60,027 bases of DNA from Verrucomicrobiaceae bacterium (GCA_029865835.1 JARXAL010000221.1:1-60027), one strand, 5' to 3'; counted from the stretch's first letter, positions 9,290 to 18,371 are shown. Notes: a model not told the origin generated them from the letters alone. Numbers and translations: made by a program.

Positions 9290-10195
9290 ATGGCGGAATC
9301 GATCCCGGTTATTTTGAATCCGGCTGCGCGCAGCACGAAGGCGGCGCGGCGTTTGGCGGCGATTGAGGCGTTGCAGCCGTCGCCACGGGTGCATCTGACG
9401 AGTCGTCCGGGAGATGCCCAGCTTTTGGCAGAGGGGCTGGTGAAGGAAGGTCACCCTTTGATTGTGGCGGCAGGAGGCGATGGGACGATGAATGAGGTGC
9501 TGCAGGGGCTTTGCTTGGCGAATGCGGCGAAGGCTCCGGGAGCTGAGCAGGCGAGGTTGGGGGTGCTGCCGATGGGGACGATGAATGTGTTTTCTTTGGA
9601 GCTAGAGTTGCCCGGGAACGATTTGGTTTCTTGCTGGGAGAGGATTGCGTCCGGCCACACGCGCGAGGTCGATTTGTGGAGGGCGAACGAGCATTTTTTC
9701 ATCCAACTCGCTGGGGTGGGTGTCGATGCGGAGATCATTCGCCAAACGACGTGGGAGGCGAAGAAGCGGCTTGGGCCTTTGAGTTACGTGCTTTCAGCGC
9801 TTCGGGTGATGCGGGGGAAATCACCCATGCTGACGGTGGAGGTGCCGGGAGAGGCACCGCGGGTGGGGTCATTGGTTTTGGTGGGCAACGGGCACCATTA
9901 CGGAGGGCCGTTTCGGTTGTTTGAGCGCGCGGACTCCCATGATGGGCTGCTGGATGTGTTGGTTTTTCACCAGGTGGGTCCGTGGGAGTTAGCCCAGTTG
10001 GTGCGTCGGTTGACGACGAGTGGCTACTCGCCGAGCGAGGATCTTGAGTATCTGCAGGCGAGAGAGTTCACGGTGAGGGCAAGTGATCCAACTTCGAAGG
10101 GAGCGAGGGTACCGATGGAATTGGACGGTGAGCTGCGGGGTGAGGCACCGGTGCATTTCAGACCGGCGGATCGTCGGTTAACGGTGGCTGTTTGA
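9290..10195 (+). CDS. Diacylglycerol/lipid kinase family protein
   Basis: This 301-residue protein has the DAGK catalytic fold. It starts IPVILNPAARSTKAARRL, carries the nucleotide-binding loop AAGGDGTMNEVLQGL, and has the VLPMGTMNVFSLEL segment where family members normally read LPLGTxNDFA. The second domain includes FIQLAGVGVDAEI and VGNGHHYGGPF. Members phosphorylate diacylglycerol, sphingoid bases or similar lipids (YegS/BmrU/DgkB group); which lipid is used here cannot be told. Replacement of the usual Asn-Asp-Phe by Asn-Val-Phe is a variation also seen in some members. It is transcribed divergently from the GntR operon and convergently with recA. Confidence 0.9.
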   Translation: MAESIPVILNPAARSTKAARRLAAIEALQPSPRVHLTSRPGDAQLLAEGLVKEGHPLIVAAGGDGTMNEVLQGLCLANAAKAPGAEQARLGVLPMGTMNVFSLELELPGNDLVSCWERIASGHTREVDLWRANEHFFIQLAGVGVDAEIIRQTTWEAKKRLGPLSYVLSALRVMRGKSPMLTVEVPGEAPRVGSLVLVGNGHHYGGPFRLFERADSHDGLLDVLVFHQVGPWELAQLVRRLTTSGYSPSEDLEYLQAREFTVRASDPTSKGARVPMELDGELRGEAPVHFRPADRRLTVAV

Positions 10196-10241
10196 GACGC
10201 ATCAAGAGCCAAGGGGCCCAACAACAGCACTCCTTGACTCT

Positions 10242-10267
10242 TTAGACCGGGTCTTGAAACGGTCTAA
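10242..10267. other. Inverted repeat between convergent lipid kinase and recA genes
   Basis: TTAGACCG and CGGTCTAA form a perfect 8-bp stem around a 10-base loop, centred between two convergent stop codons. Neither strand has a T-run after the stem, so it is not a standard intrinsic terminator. It may still protect 3' ends or act with a termination factor. Confidence 0.45.
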
Positions 10268-10290
10268 GCCCAGCTCCAGCAGGGGATTGG

Positions 10291-11397
10291 TTACTCTTCG
10301 ACGACGTCGGCAGGGGCGGCGGCGCTGGCGCTTGGGCGGCTTGGGCCGGCGGCGAGGTCGCGCTTGTCCTTGAGTTTGCTTTTCACCTCAACCTCGATGT
10401 CGGCGTAGAGAGTGGGGTCGTTGCGCAGGGCTTCCTTGGCGGCGTCGCGCCCCTGTGCAAGTTGGCTGCCTTTGTAGCTGATCCAGGAGCCGCGTTTTTG
10501 GAGGAGGTCGAAGTCGAGGGCGAGGTCAAGCAGGGAGCCGACGTTGGAGATGCCCTCGTTGTACATGATGTCGAACTCGGCCTCGGTGTAGGGGGGGGCC
10601 ATCTTGTTTTTGACGACCTTCACTTTGGTGCGGTTGCCGGTGACGGTGCCATCGCTGGTTTTGATGGCGCCGATGCGGCGGATGTCGAGGCGCATGGAGG
10701 CGTAGAATTTGAGGGCCTTGCCGCCAGGGGTGGTTTCGGGGTTGCCGAACATGACGCCGATTTTTTCACGGATTTGGTTGGTGAAGATGGCGCAGGTGCG
10801 GGCCTTGGAGATAATGGAAGTGAGTTTCCGCATGGCGGCGGACATGAGGCGGGCCTGGGCGCCGACAGTGGAGTCGCCGATTTCGCCATCGAGTTCCTGG
10901 CGGGTGACGAGGGCGGCGACGGAGTCGAGGACGACGACTTCGAGGGCGTTGGAGCGGACGAGGGTTTCGCAGATGCGAAGGGCTTCTTCACCGGAGCTGG
11001 GCTGGGAGACGAGCAATTCGTCCATGTTCACACCGAGGCGGCGGGCGTAGCCGGGATCGAGGGCGTGTTCGACGTCGATGAAGGCGGCGAGGCCACCGGC
11101 TTTTTGGGCTTGGGCGATGGCGGTGAGGGTGAGGGTGGTTTTACCGGAAGATTCAGGGCCGTAGATTTCGACAATCCGGCCCCGGGGGAAACCGCCGACT
11201 CCGAGGGCCTGGTCGATGAGGAGGTTTCCGGTGGGAATGACGGAGACGTCGACGATTTTGTCGTCGCCCATGCGGAGGATGGCGCCTTCGCCGAAGTCCT
11301 TTTGGATCTGCTGGATGGCGAGGTCGAGGTTTCGGGCACGGGCGTCGGCGAGTTTTTGAGCGCCGGAGTCACTGTCTTTGGAGGGGGATCGAGCCAT
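10291..11397 (-). CDS. recA: RecA recombinase
   Basis: This is a 368-residue RecA. I place the start at ATG 11397 ([12 protein letters not shown]); the track extends 11 codons further without conservation. The Walker A motif GPESSGKTT lies near residues 80-88, and the standard RecA segments follow: [27 protein letters not shown] and the L2-loop region with [24 protein letters not shown]. The C-terminus ends in an acidic VVEE tail after an Ala/Pro/Ser-rich linker. RecA forms filaments on single-stranded DNA, drives strand exchange and triggers LexA self-cleavage. A LexA-type palindrome is 51 bases upstream. The gene stands alone; recX is not adjacent. Confidence 0.98.
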   Translation of the reverse strand: MARSPSKDSDSGAQKLADARARNLDLAIQQIQKDFGEGAILRMGDDKIVDVSVIPTGNLLIDQALGVGGFPRGRIVEIYGPESSGKTTLTLTAIAQAQKAGGLAAFIDVEHALDPGYARRLGVNMDELLVSQPSSGEEALRICETLVRSNALEVVVLDSVAALVTRQELDGEIGDSTVGAQARLMSAAMRKLTSIISKARTCAIFTNQIREKIGVMFGNPETTPGGKALKFYASMRLDIRRIGAIKTSDGTVTGNRTKVKVVKNKMAPPYTEAEFDIMYNEGISNVGSLLDLALDFDLLQKRGSWISYKGSQLAQGRDAAKEALRNDPTLYADIEVEVKSKLKDKRDLAAGPSRPSASAAAPADVVEE

Positions 11398-11447
11398 GGT
11401 GTGAGGGATAGAATAGGGTGAATGAGACAAAAACGATCCAGAATAGA

Positions 11448-11461
11448 TGTTCTTGAGAACA
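11448..11461. promoter_or_regulatory. LexA (SOS) box upstream of recA
   Basis: TGTTCTTGAGAACA is a perfect TGTTC-N4-GAACA inverted repeat. I recall this as the LexA-binding motif reported for Verrucomicrobia; it differs from the E. coli and Bacillus forms. It lies 51 bases upstream of the recA ATG. On the minus strand a TATTCT hexamer (11440-11445), a possible -10 element, follows it directly, so LexA would cover the promoter. Confidence 0.78.
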
Positions 11462-11573
11462 CTTTTGTGCCTTTTTGGGAGGTTCGTAAAGGAAAATGTG
11501 TCTTGGAGGTGGAAATTTTTGTCGTGGAAGGGTGGGGCTTGGAGGATGGGGCGAGAACGTGGTAGTCTGGGGG

Positions 11574-12449
11574 ATGATGCTGAAATGTCTTTCGGGGTGG
11601 CTGCCGGGGCTCTGTTTTTTGCCGACGATGATGGTGGGCCAAGAGCTGCCGGATGTGACTTCGGTGGCGGCGGATTTGGAGGTGCCTGTCATGGTGACGG
11701 ACGGTCCTGAGGCGGGTAAAAGGGTGCGAGCGGTGACGACGGGTTGGGAGGGGACGGAGGTGCATCATTCGCTTTGGTTGCCGCCGGAGTGGACGGCGAC
11801 GTCGCGGTGGCCGGTGGTTGTGGAGTTGGCGGGGAACGGGGGCTACAAGAACAAATATGGGGATGTTTGCGACGGTTCGGTGGCTGGTTGTCTGCTGGGA
11901 TACGGGATGAGCGGTGGGCGCGGGATGATTTGGGTGTGTGCGCCTTTTGTGGAGGTGGCGGGGGATGGGGCCAAGCGGAACGCGGTGAAGTGGTGGGGGG
12001 ATGTGGAGGAGACCAAGCGATATCTGAAGGCGACGGTGGCGGAGGTGTGCGAGCGGTTTGGCGGTGATTCGGAGCGCGTGGTGCTAGCGGGGTTTTCGCG
12101 CGGGAGCATCGGGTGCCATTACATCGGATTGCATGATGAGGCGATGTCGAGACTGTGGCGGGCGTTCGTTTGTCACAGTCATTTTGACGGGGTGGTAGAA
12201 AAGTGGCCGTATCCGGGGGCGGACCGGGGATCGGCGTTGGAGCGGCTGAGGAGGTTGGGGAATCGGCCGGAATGGGTCAGCCATGAGGGAGGAACAGGAC
12301 AGACGGAGACTTATTTGAAGGGCACGGGGGTAAAGGGGGAATGGACATTTGTGGCGATGCCGTATCGCAATCACACGGATGCGTGGGTACTGCGGCCCAT
12401 CCCGGAGCGGGCACGGTTGCGGGCGTGGCTGGCGGAGGCTTTGAAGTAG
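11574..12449 (+). CDS. Secreted alpha/beta-hydrolase (esterase-like)
   Basis: The protein is 291 residues from ATG 11574 (another ATG follows at once). The start [23 protein letters not shown] reads as a signal peptide; the track's upstream codons are Gly/Trp-rich and not conserved-looking. [19 protein letters not shown] resembles an oxyanion-hole strand. [12 protein letters not shown] supplies the G-x-S-x-G nucleophile elbow, and [12 protein letters not shown] holds a plausible catalytic His. It is thus probably a periplasmic esterase or peptidase of the alpha/beta-hydrolase fold, of the kind found in PVC polysaccharide and secondary-metabolite loci. The substrate is unknown. It is divergent from recA and shares a 176-base upstream region that contains the SOS box. 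Confidence 0.8.
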   Translation: MMLKCLSGWLPGLCFLPTMMVGQELPDVTSVAADLEVPVMVTDGPEAGKRVRAVTTGWEGTEVHHSLWLPPEWTATSRWPVVVELAGNGGYKNKYGDVCDGSVAGCLLGYGMSGGRGMIWVCAPFVEVAGDGAKRNAVKWWGDVEETKRYLKATVAEVCERFGGDSERVVLAGFSRGSIGCHYIGLHDEAMSRLWRAFVCHSHFDGVVEKWPYPGADRGSALERLRRLGNRPEWVSHEGGTGQTETYLKGTGVKGEWTFVAMPYRNHTDAWVLRPIPERARLRAWLAEALK

Positions 12450-12511
12450 GCGGTCAGGGGGCTTCGGAAGTTCTTGCCAGAAGCGTTGCGACTCCCTAGG
12501 CTGGCGCCCTC

Positions 12512-12844
12512 ATGAGCCAAAGCCCTCTCGATGCCCCTTCGCCCGCACTGAATCCCGACTGGGAAAAGTTGGAGGCGAAGCCTGAATTTCGCGCGTTGCT
12601 GGTGCGCAAGCGCCAGTTCATCGTGCCGTCGTTGGTGTTCTTCATGCTGTTCTACTTGGCGTTACCCATTCTGGTCGGTTACTGGCCGGACTTGATGAAA
12701 ACGAAAGTCTGGGGCGAGGTGAACATCGCTTATGTATTCGCTCTGTCGCAGTTCTTGATGGCGTGGATCATGGCCTTTCTGTATGTCCGCGTGGCGGCGA
12801 AGTGGGACAAGTCCGCTGCGGCCATCATTCAGGGTCACGAATGA
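12512..12844 (+). CDS. DUF485 membrane protein (symporter partner)
   Basis: This 110-residue protein has two predicted membrane helices (QFIVPSLVFFMLFYLALPILVG and IAYVFALSQFLMAWIMAFLYVRVA), the standard layout of the DUF485/YjcH family. These proteins are encoded directly before acetate-type sodium:solute symporters and probably help assemble or stabilise them. The ActP-like gene follows within a few bases, so the two are almost certainly one operon. The N-terminal 35 residues are soluble, with WEKLEAKPEFRALLVRKR, a typical family signature. Confidence 0.92.
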   Translation: MSQSPLDAPSPALNPDWEKLEAKPEFRALLVRKRQFIVPSLVFFMLFYLALPILVGYWPDLMKTKVWGEVNIAYVFALSQFLMAWIMAFLYVRVAAKWDKSAAAIIQGHE

Positions 12845-12850
12845 TTCTTG

Positions 12851-14482
12851 ATGCTCTGTTCCTCCCTCGCCTTCCCCTCTCAACTCCCGATTCTCTCTCT
12901 TTCCATGGCTAATGCTCCTTTGATCATGTTCCTCGCTTTCGTGGGACTCACGCTGCTCATCACTTTTTGGGCGGCCAAGAAAAACACCGGGGCGAGCGCC
13001 TACTTTGCCGCAGGCCGAAGCATCACGGGCTGGCAAAACGGTTTGGCGGTGGCGGGCGACTACATGAGTGCGGCGAGCTTTTTGGGCATCTCGGGGATGA
13101 TTTGTTTCTCGGGTTACGACGGGTTCATGTATTCGGTGGGGTTTCTGGTGGCTTACATCACGGTGCTGCTGGTCGTGGCGGAGCCATTGCGCAATGCGGG
13201 CAAGTACACGATGGCGGATTTGTTGGCGTATCGGCTGAAGCCTCGTCCGGTGCGGGCGCTGGCATCGCTCAGCACACTGACGGTTTCGACCTTTTATATG
13301 ATCGCTCAGATGGTGGGTGCTGGGGTGATCATTCAGCGGTTGATTGGACTGCCGTTTGCACCGGCGGTGGTGGGAGTGGGGGTACTGATGCTGGTGTACG
13401 TGGTGTTTGGCGGGATGCTGGCGACGACGTGGGTGCAAATCATCAAGGCGCTGCTGTTGATCGCTGGGGCGCTGCTATTGAGCTTTTTGGTGCTGCAGTT
13501 CCATGAGTTCAGCTTCACCAAGTTCTTCAACGCGGTGGCACATGCGGACTACGGTGGCACGGCGGAGCCTAAAAATCTGATGGAGCCGGGTCTGAAGTTT
13601 GGGGTCGCGGCTGCGGGGCCCTGGGGGCCGCTGGATTTGATTTCGCTGTGTCTGGGGCTGGTGCTGGGAACGGCGGGACTTCCTCACATTTTGGTGCGTT
13701 TTTACACGGTGCCGGATGCGAAGACGGCGCGGTCGAGCGTGGTCTGGGCGATGGCGATCATTGGGGCGTTCTACATCATGACGACGTTCTTTGGTTTTGG
13801 GGCGGCGACGATCTTGGAGAAGGCCGAAATTCTCACAGCCGAGGGTAAACCGGATACCAACATGGTGGCACCAATCCTGGCCAAGCATCTGGGTGGCGAG
13901 CTTTTCTTTGCGTTTATCAGTGCCGTGGCTTTTGCGACGATCCTGGCGGTGGTGGCCGGTTTGACGATGAGTGCGAGCGCGTCGTTTGCGCATGATTTTT
14001 ATTCGAACGTGATTCATCACGGCAAAGAGAACCGGCCGGGGATGGAGATTCGGGTGGCCCGGATCACGGCGTTTTGTGTGGGGGCGGTGAGTATCGGGAT
14101 CGCGATTTATCTGGGGCCCAGCGTGAATGCGGCATTCCTGGTGGGGCTGGCGTTTGCGGTGGCGGCGTCGGCGAATTTGCCGGTGATTGTGCTGAGTGTG
14201 TTTTGGAAGCGATTCAACACGAGTGGGGCAGTGGCTGGGCTGGCGGTGGGGTTGATTTCGTCGATTGTGCTAATCATGCTGAGCCCGAACGGCGTGTTTG
14301 GCAAGGCGGGGGCGATTTTCCCCTTGGAGAATCCAGGGATTGTGAGCATTCCCATCGGTTTTCTGGCCGCCTGGTTGGGCACGATCCTGACGGCGCGTGA
14401 TCCAGCTGCGGAGGCGAAGTTCGCTGAGCTGAGGGTGCGGGCACATACTGGATTGGGATCTGAAAAGGCGACCTCCCACTAG
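12851..14482 (+). CDS. actP: Sodium:solute symporter, ActP-like (acetate/monocarboxylate)
   Basis: This is a 543-residue inner-membrane transporter with about 13 hydrophobic helices. Signatures include FWAAKKNTGASAYFAAGRSITGWQNGLA, GDYMSAASFLGISG and the family motif GTAGLPHILVRFYTVPDAKTAR. They place it in the ActP branch of the SSS family, which imports acetate, glycolate or other short monocarboxylates with sodium or protons. E. coli ActP has a cleaved signal, and here the first 19 residues (MLCSSLAFPSQLPILSLS) could play that part. Alternatively translation starts at ATG 12905 (MANAPLIMF). The upstream DUF485 gene is the usual partner. The exact substrate is not determined by sequence. 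Confidence 0.9.
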   Translation: MLCSSLAFPSQLPILSLSMANAPLIMFLAFVGLTLLITFWAAKKNTGASAYFAAGRSITGWQNGLAVAGDYMSAASFLGISGMICFSGYDGFMYSVGFLVAYITVLLVVAEPLRNAGKYTMADLLAYRLKPRPVRALASLSTLTVSTFYMIAQMVGAGVIIQRLIGLPFAPAVVGVGVLMLVYVVFGGMLATTWVQIIKALLLIAGALLLSFLVLQFHEFSFTKFFNAVAHADYGGTAEPKNLMEPGLKFGVAAAGPWGPLDLISLCLGLVLGTAGLPHILVRFYTVPDAKTARSSVVWAMAIIGAFYIMTTFFGFGAATILEKAEILTAEGKPDTNMVAPILAKHLGGELFFAFISAVAFATILAVVAGLTMSASASFAHDFYSNVIHHGKENRPGMEIRVARITAFCVGAVSIGIAIYLGPSVNAAFLVGLAFAVAASANLPVIVLSVFWKRFNTSGAVAGLAVGLISSIVLIMLSPNGVFGKAGAIFPLENPGIVSIPIGFLAAWLGTILTARDPAAEAKFAELRVRAHTGLGSEKATSH

Positions 14483-14559
14483 AACGAACGCATCAGTTCT
14501 GAGACTGTGACTGGCCAAAGCCCACAATAGGCACTAGCATCGACTCCATTTCCATACCC

Positions 14560-15444
14560 GTGACCAATCCAACACCTTCCGACACGCCCCCTCCCTCCGC
14601 CCCCACACCTCGCCGGGCAGCCTCTTCCTCAGCGGCCAAGAAGGCGGTTTCAAAGGCTAGTGAGGCGGCACCACCGCGTGCAGGCGGGCGGCCGGCTTTT
14701 GCGAGAAAGAACCCTGCGGCCTATCGTGGCGGCAGGGTGCGTGACAGAAAGGTCGAACCAGAGGAGGAGATTCCCGCAGAAGAGCCAAAGATTGAGGCGG
14801 TGGAGCCTGCCGAAATTCAGCCACCAAAGGCTGTTTTGAGCGAGGTGCATTCCGAATCGAGTGACACTCAGCCCGATGCCGCTCCCCCGAGGGAGGATAG
14901 CGGGGTGCGCCAGGAACATTCGTCAAACCCGCAACGTGAGCCCCGGCGTGACCAACGTCCGCAGGATCGAGATCAGCGGCCGTATGATCGTGAGCCGCGT
15001 CCGCACGACCGGGATCAACGGCCTTATGATCGTGATCGTGATCGTGATCGTGGCCCGCGACCCAATCGCCCCGAGCGGTCTGACAGGCCGGACCGATGGG
15101 ATCGACCCCCCGCACCACGTCCTGAGCGGCCATCGTTTGATCTGCGAGAGCTTTCGGATAAAGCCTGGCAGCTCTTTTCCGCCGAGTTGCGCGAGGAAGG
15201 GGTGACTTTCGTGGATGATACGGACGCTGAGAAGCTGACGAATCGCTGCTTCAAGCTTGCTGAGATCTTCATTAGGCAGCGGCAGCGGCGGTTGAGTTCT
15301 GTCTCGGGCTCGTCTTTGCCCGAGGAGCGCCGTAGGGACGAATCGCGCTCGACTCAACCCCAGCCTGCAAGACAGGAACTTCCTGCCGAGGAACGCACAG
15401 CCGAACCTTCCAATGAGGAAGACGGTGATAGAGATTTGGCTTGA
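14560..15444 (+). CDS. Arg/Asp-rich intrinsically disordered protein with conserved-looking C-terminal helix
   Basis: This is a 294-residue protein from a GTG start; there is no internal Met. Three parts are visible: an Ala/Pro/Lys/Arg-rich start, a central run of imperfect RDQRPYDRE-type units collapsing to DRDRDRDR (encoded by four copies of GATCGT), and a folded-looking block around residues 190-240 (SFDLRELSDKAWQLFSAEL...CFKLAEIFIRQRQ). The tail is acidic. Such charged low-complexity proteins often bind RNA or polyphosphate, or join condensates, but I do not recognise a family and assign no function. It lies 77 bases after the symporter gene and is convergent with opgG. Confidence 0.72.
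   Translation: MTNPTPSDTPPPSAPTPRRAASSSAAKKAVSKASEAAPPRAGGRPAFARKNPAAYRGGRVRDRKVEPEEEIPAEEPKIEAVEPAEIQPPKAVLSEVHSESSDTQPDAAPPREDSGVRQEHSSNPQREPRRDQRPQDRDQRPYDREPRPHDRDQRPYDRDRDRDRGPRPNRPERSDRPDRWDRPPAPRPERPSFDLRELSDKAWQLFSAELREEGVTFVDDTDAEKLTNRCFKLAEIFIRQRQRRLSSVSGSSLPEERRRDESRSTQPQPARQELPAEERTAEPSNEEDGDRDLA
15028..15051 (+). repeat. Tandem hexamer GATCGT x4
   Basis: Four perfect copies of GATCGT lie inside the disordered-protein gene and encode Asp-Arg repeats. Similar but diverged units flank them. Copy number could change by slippage without shifting the frame. Confidence 0.85.
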
Positions 15445-15458
15445 TCAGCCTCGATTTT

Positions 15459-16988
15459 TCATCGGCGCCACTGATAGACCCACTTCTCGGAGATGGTCTT
15501 TTCGGCTTGTTTGAGTTCGGCGCTCATTTCGATAAGCTTTGAGCTTTCTGGGACGCGGATTTGGAAGAAGGCACGCCAGCCTTTGGTTTCGGGATTTTTC
15601 ATGACTCGGGCGTCAAGGACCTCGGCTTTGTCGCCACCGGTGAGCTCCACTTTGACTTCGGGCACCCAATCGGCGGGCGGAGCTGGGTCAGTAAGGCCGC
15701 GGGAGAAATCGACGACGTAGAGGTGGTCGGTGGTGGACTTCATGACGAAGCCGCGCCGGGTGGCGAGGACTTTGGCGAGGAGGCCCGGGACATGTTCCTC
15801 AAGCCAGTCGAGGCGGTATTCGAAGTTGAGAGGTTCTTCGGGTGTGGTGGGGATGGTTTTGGGCTGCCAGAAGGCAACGATGTTGTCCCAGGTCTCCTCA
15901 CCGGTGGAGAGTTCGACGAGACCGACGCTGCCCTCGCCAAAGCCTTTGATGGGCTCGACCCAGACGGCGGGGCGGAGGTGGTAGTTGGCTTCGAGATCCT
16001 CGAAGTTCTTGAAGTCCCGGTCGCGTTCGCCGAGGCCGAAGCCTTTTAATTTGGGTACCTCAAAGAAGCTGAGGCGCATGTCGCGGCCGTTGTCGAGGGG
16101 ACGCCAGAGGGTGGGGCCGCCTTCGACTTCGATCTGGAGGCCGTCGGAGTCATGGACTTCGGGGCGGAAGTCGTAGGGTTTCGGGTGGGTGTTCTCGCCA
16201 TACCAGAACATGGAGGAGAAGGGGGCGAGGCCGAGCATTTTGACGGGTTTGCGCACGTAGAGGCTGCCAGTGACGAACATGCCAGTGGTTTTGCCGGGCA
16301 TGGTGGAGAAGCGGTAGGCACCGGTGATGCTGGGTCCGTTGAGGAGGGCGAGGCAGGTAAAGAGTTTGTCGTCCTTGGCGGGGGGGACGATCCAAAAATG
16401 GGTGAAGTCGGGGAACTCTTCCGGCGCACCGCCGATGGTGTTAACGGCGACGCCTCGGGCGGAGATGCCATAGCCGAGTTCGGTGGTGACGGAGCGGAAG
16501 TAGCTGGCACCCATGAAGACGAGGAACTCGAAGCGGCGGTCGGCCACGCTATTTGGCGCGAGGATGCGGAAGCCGGCGTATCCGGAAGGAGCGGCTGCGT
16601 TGGCGGGGACTTTGACGCCGCCGTAGTCGAAGAGTTTGGTGTCGAAGGGGATGGGTTCGGTCTTGCCGGGGACGAGGTTGAAGAAGCCGACGGGTTTTTT
16701 AAACATCCAGCCGGGGTGGAAGAATTCGACGCGGAAGGTGTCGTCAGGGCTGGTGAAGAGGGCTTTTTCAGGGATGAAACGGATTTGCCGATGGTCGTCG
16801 TATTTCAGGCCTTCGTAGAAGGGGTCCAAATTGGCAGGTGGGGCTTCGTAAGGAGCGCGGGCGAGTTCCTGAGCGAGTTTTTGGAGGCTTTCGAAGTCGG
16901 TGACCTGGAGGTAATCCGGCGCGGCGGACAGGCAGGTGACCAAGGCGAAACTGACGACGACGAGACGCAGCGGAAGGGATGGCTTCAT
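15459..16988 (-). CDS. opgG: Periplasmic glucan biosynthesis protein OpgG (MdoG)
   Basis: This 509-residue protein has a signal peptide (MKPSLPLRLVVVSFALVTCLSAA). MdoG-family landmarks follow in order: LAQELARAPYEAP, DPFYEGLKYDDHRQIRFIP, the GASYFRSVTTELGYGISARG segment, SSMFWYGENTHPKPYDFRPEVHDSDGLQI and LGERDRDFKNFEDLEANYHLRP. OpgG is a beta-sandwich protein that completes osmoregulated periplasmic glucan backbones made by OpgH; close relatives have been shown to be beta-1,2-glucanases. No opgH is visible, so it must be encoded elsewhere or this copy acts alone. The gene ends 14 bases from the convergent disordered-protein gene. Confidence 0.95.
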   Translation of the reverse strand: MKPSLPLRLVVVSFALVTCLSAAPDYLQVTDFESLQKLAQELARAPYEAPPANLDPFYEGLKYDDHRQIRFIPEKALFTSPDDTFRVEFFHPGWMFKKPVGFFNLVPGKTEPIPFDTKLFDYGGVKVPANAAAPSGYAGFRILAPNSVADRRFEFLVFMGASYFRSVTTELGYGISARGVAVNTIGGAPEEFPDFTHFWIVPPAKDDKLFTCLALLNGPSITGAYRFSTMPGKTTGMFVTGSLYVRKPVKMLGLAPFSSMFWYGENTHPKPYDFRPEVHDSDGLQIEVEGGPTLWRPLDNGRDMRLSFFEVPKLKGFGLGERDRDFKNFEDLEANYHLRPAVWVEPIKGFGEGSVGLVELSTGEETWDNIVAFWQPKTIPTTPEEPLNFEYRLDWLEEHVPGLLAKVLATRRGFVMKSTTDHLYVVDFSRGLTDPAPPADWVPEVKVELTGGDKAEVLDARVMKNPETKGWRAFFQIRVPESSKLIEMSAELKQAEKTISEKWVYQWRR

Positions 16989-17100
16989 GTTAAGATGTAA
17001 GTGGAGAATGCTTGCTCGCGGCGGGGAGTCAACCAGAGGGATGAAAGCGTTTGAATAAACTCCTCGCCCCCGGCGTCGAAACCATTACCTTGCCCCCTTA

Positions 17101-17715
17101 ATGCCTGCCGCTGCTGCCGCGCCCGAAACTGGAGAAGATGCCGTCCTCGACATCGACCTGGTTCGGCGCTGCCAAGCGGGAGACACCCGTGCGTTTGACG
17201 CGCTGGTGACCAAATACCGGGGTCGGGTCTATGCCATGGCTTATCATCTCGTCCAAAATGAAACCGAAGCGTGGGACCTCGCCCAGGAGGCCTTCATCAA
17301 GGCTTGGCGGGCGGTGTCCAGCTTCAAGGGCGATTCGGCGTTTTACACCTGGCTGTTCCGAATCACTCACAACGTGGCTTACGACTGGCTCAGGAAGAAA
17401 AAAATTCGGGCGGACGGGAATGAATTTGATGATTCCAGGGCGGACCACGGGGTAGCTGCTGGCGCGGAAACGGTGGCTCGAGCCGTGCCGGCGCCCGATA
17501 CCGCGATGAAGCAGGCGGAGTTGGGGCAGCGGATTCGCGAGGCAATTGCCCTGCTGTCCCCCGACCATCAGCAGGTGATCCTGCTGCGGGAGGTCGAAGG
17601 TCTCGCCTATGAGGAAATCGCTAGCGCCATGAAATGCTCCGTCGGCACGGTCATGTCCCGTCTCTTTTACGCACGCAAAAAACTCCAGGAAATCCTACAC
17701 GATCTACGCCCATGA
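17101..17715 (+). CDS. ECF-family RNA polymerase sigma factor
   Basis: This is a 204-residue sigma-70 family protein with regions 2 and 4 only. Region 2 is shown by CQAGDTRAFDALVTKYRGRVYAMAYH, AWDLAQEAFIKAWRAVSSF and FYTWLFRITHNVAYDWLRKKK. Region 4 is shown by LSPDHQQVILLREVEGLAYEEIASAM followed by CSVGTVMSRLFYARKKLQ. The linker between them, about 45 residues and Ala-rich, is longer than usual. Such factors redirect RNA polymerase to envelope-stress or similar regulons. The stop overlaps the start of a membrane anti-sigma-type gene as ATGA, so it is presumably held inactive by that product. Confidence 0.96.
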   Translation: MPAAAAAPETGEDAVLDIDLVRRCQAGDTRAFDALVTKYRGRVYAMAYHLVQNETEAWDLAQEAFIKAWRAVSSFKGDSAFYTWLFRITHNVAYDWLRKKKIRADGNEFDDSRADHGVAAGAETVARAVPAPDTAMKQAELGQRIREAIALLSPDHQQVILLREVEGLAYEEIASAMKCSVGTVMSRLFYARKKLQEILHDLRP

Positions 17716-18365
17716 AAACCACACCAGAGAATCAAGATGCCACGCCGCCTGATTGGATGCGCTGGCTGGATGGGGAAATGCCCGCCGGCGAACGTGCCGC
17801 GTTTGAGCGAGAGTTGGCCGGTGACCCTGGCCTGCAAGCCGAAGTGGAAGCTGCCCGTCATCTCAGCGCGATGCTCAAGCAGGAGCTGCCCGCTGAGATG
17901 AGCATTCCGCATGCGGATTTTTTCAACTCTCAAATTCAAGTGAGGCTGTCGCAGATGGAGGCTGAAGAGCGTCGGTCCGTGCCTGTTGCGGCGAGCCCGT
18001 GGCTGGGCTGGCTTCGAATGCCGTGGCTGATCGGTGCCGCAGCGGTGGTGGTTGCCCTTTTGGCCGTGCGGCGAGATGAGGCACCGAGCTCTGAGTCGAA
18101 CACGCTGGTGATGAGCACTTATGCGCCGAATCCAAAAGTGGTGGTGAATGCGTTTCATTCTGACGCGGCCGAAGCGACTGTGTTGATGCTGGAAGGTTTG
18201 GAAGAATTGCCGGCGGACCGCAAGGTGGTGGGCTGGCATTTGGACAGTGGGCTGACTGATCCTGCCTCGATGAGCACGGCTTTTTCGGGTCCTTCGGGCG
18301 AGGTTGAGGTGGTCATGACGCGCGATGCGAGAAATCAGCCCCGTCTATGGGTGCCCCGCAGTTAG
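17712..18365 (+). CDS. Probable transmembrane anti-sigma factor
   Basis: The gene encodes 217 residues from ATG 17712, which overlaps the sigma stop (ATGA). The N-terminal cytoplasmic part has WMRWLDGEMPAGERAAFERELAGDPGLQAEVE, the pattern of anti-sigma factors that start with a short helical sigma-binding domain. One membrane helix follows (WLIGAAAVVVALLAV), then a periplasmic C-terminal domain of about 100 residues. The Cys/His of zinc anti-sigma domains are not evident, so it belongs to a non-ZAS class. Its position directly after the ECF sigma gene is the main support for the role. Confidence 0.85.
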   Translation: MKTTPENQDATPPDWMRWLDGEMPAGERAAFERELAGDPGLQAEVEAARHLSAMLKQELPAEMSIPHADFFNSQIQVRLSQMEAEERRSVPVAASPWLGWLRMPWLIGAAAVVVALLAVRRDEAPSSESNTLVMSTYAPNPKVVVNAFHSDAAEATVLMLEGLEELPADRKVVGWHLDSGLTDPASMSTAFSGPSGEVEVVMTRDARNQPRLWVPRS

Positions 18366-18371
18366 ACCCCC

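Noticed and set aside
10462-11421. 319-residue plus-strand ORF opposite recA
   Set aside because: RecA on the minus strand is beyond doubt; this ORF has shadow composition ([15 protein letters not shown]).
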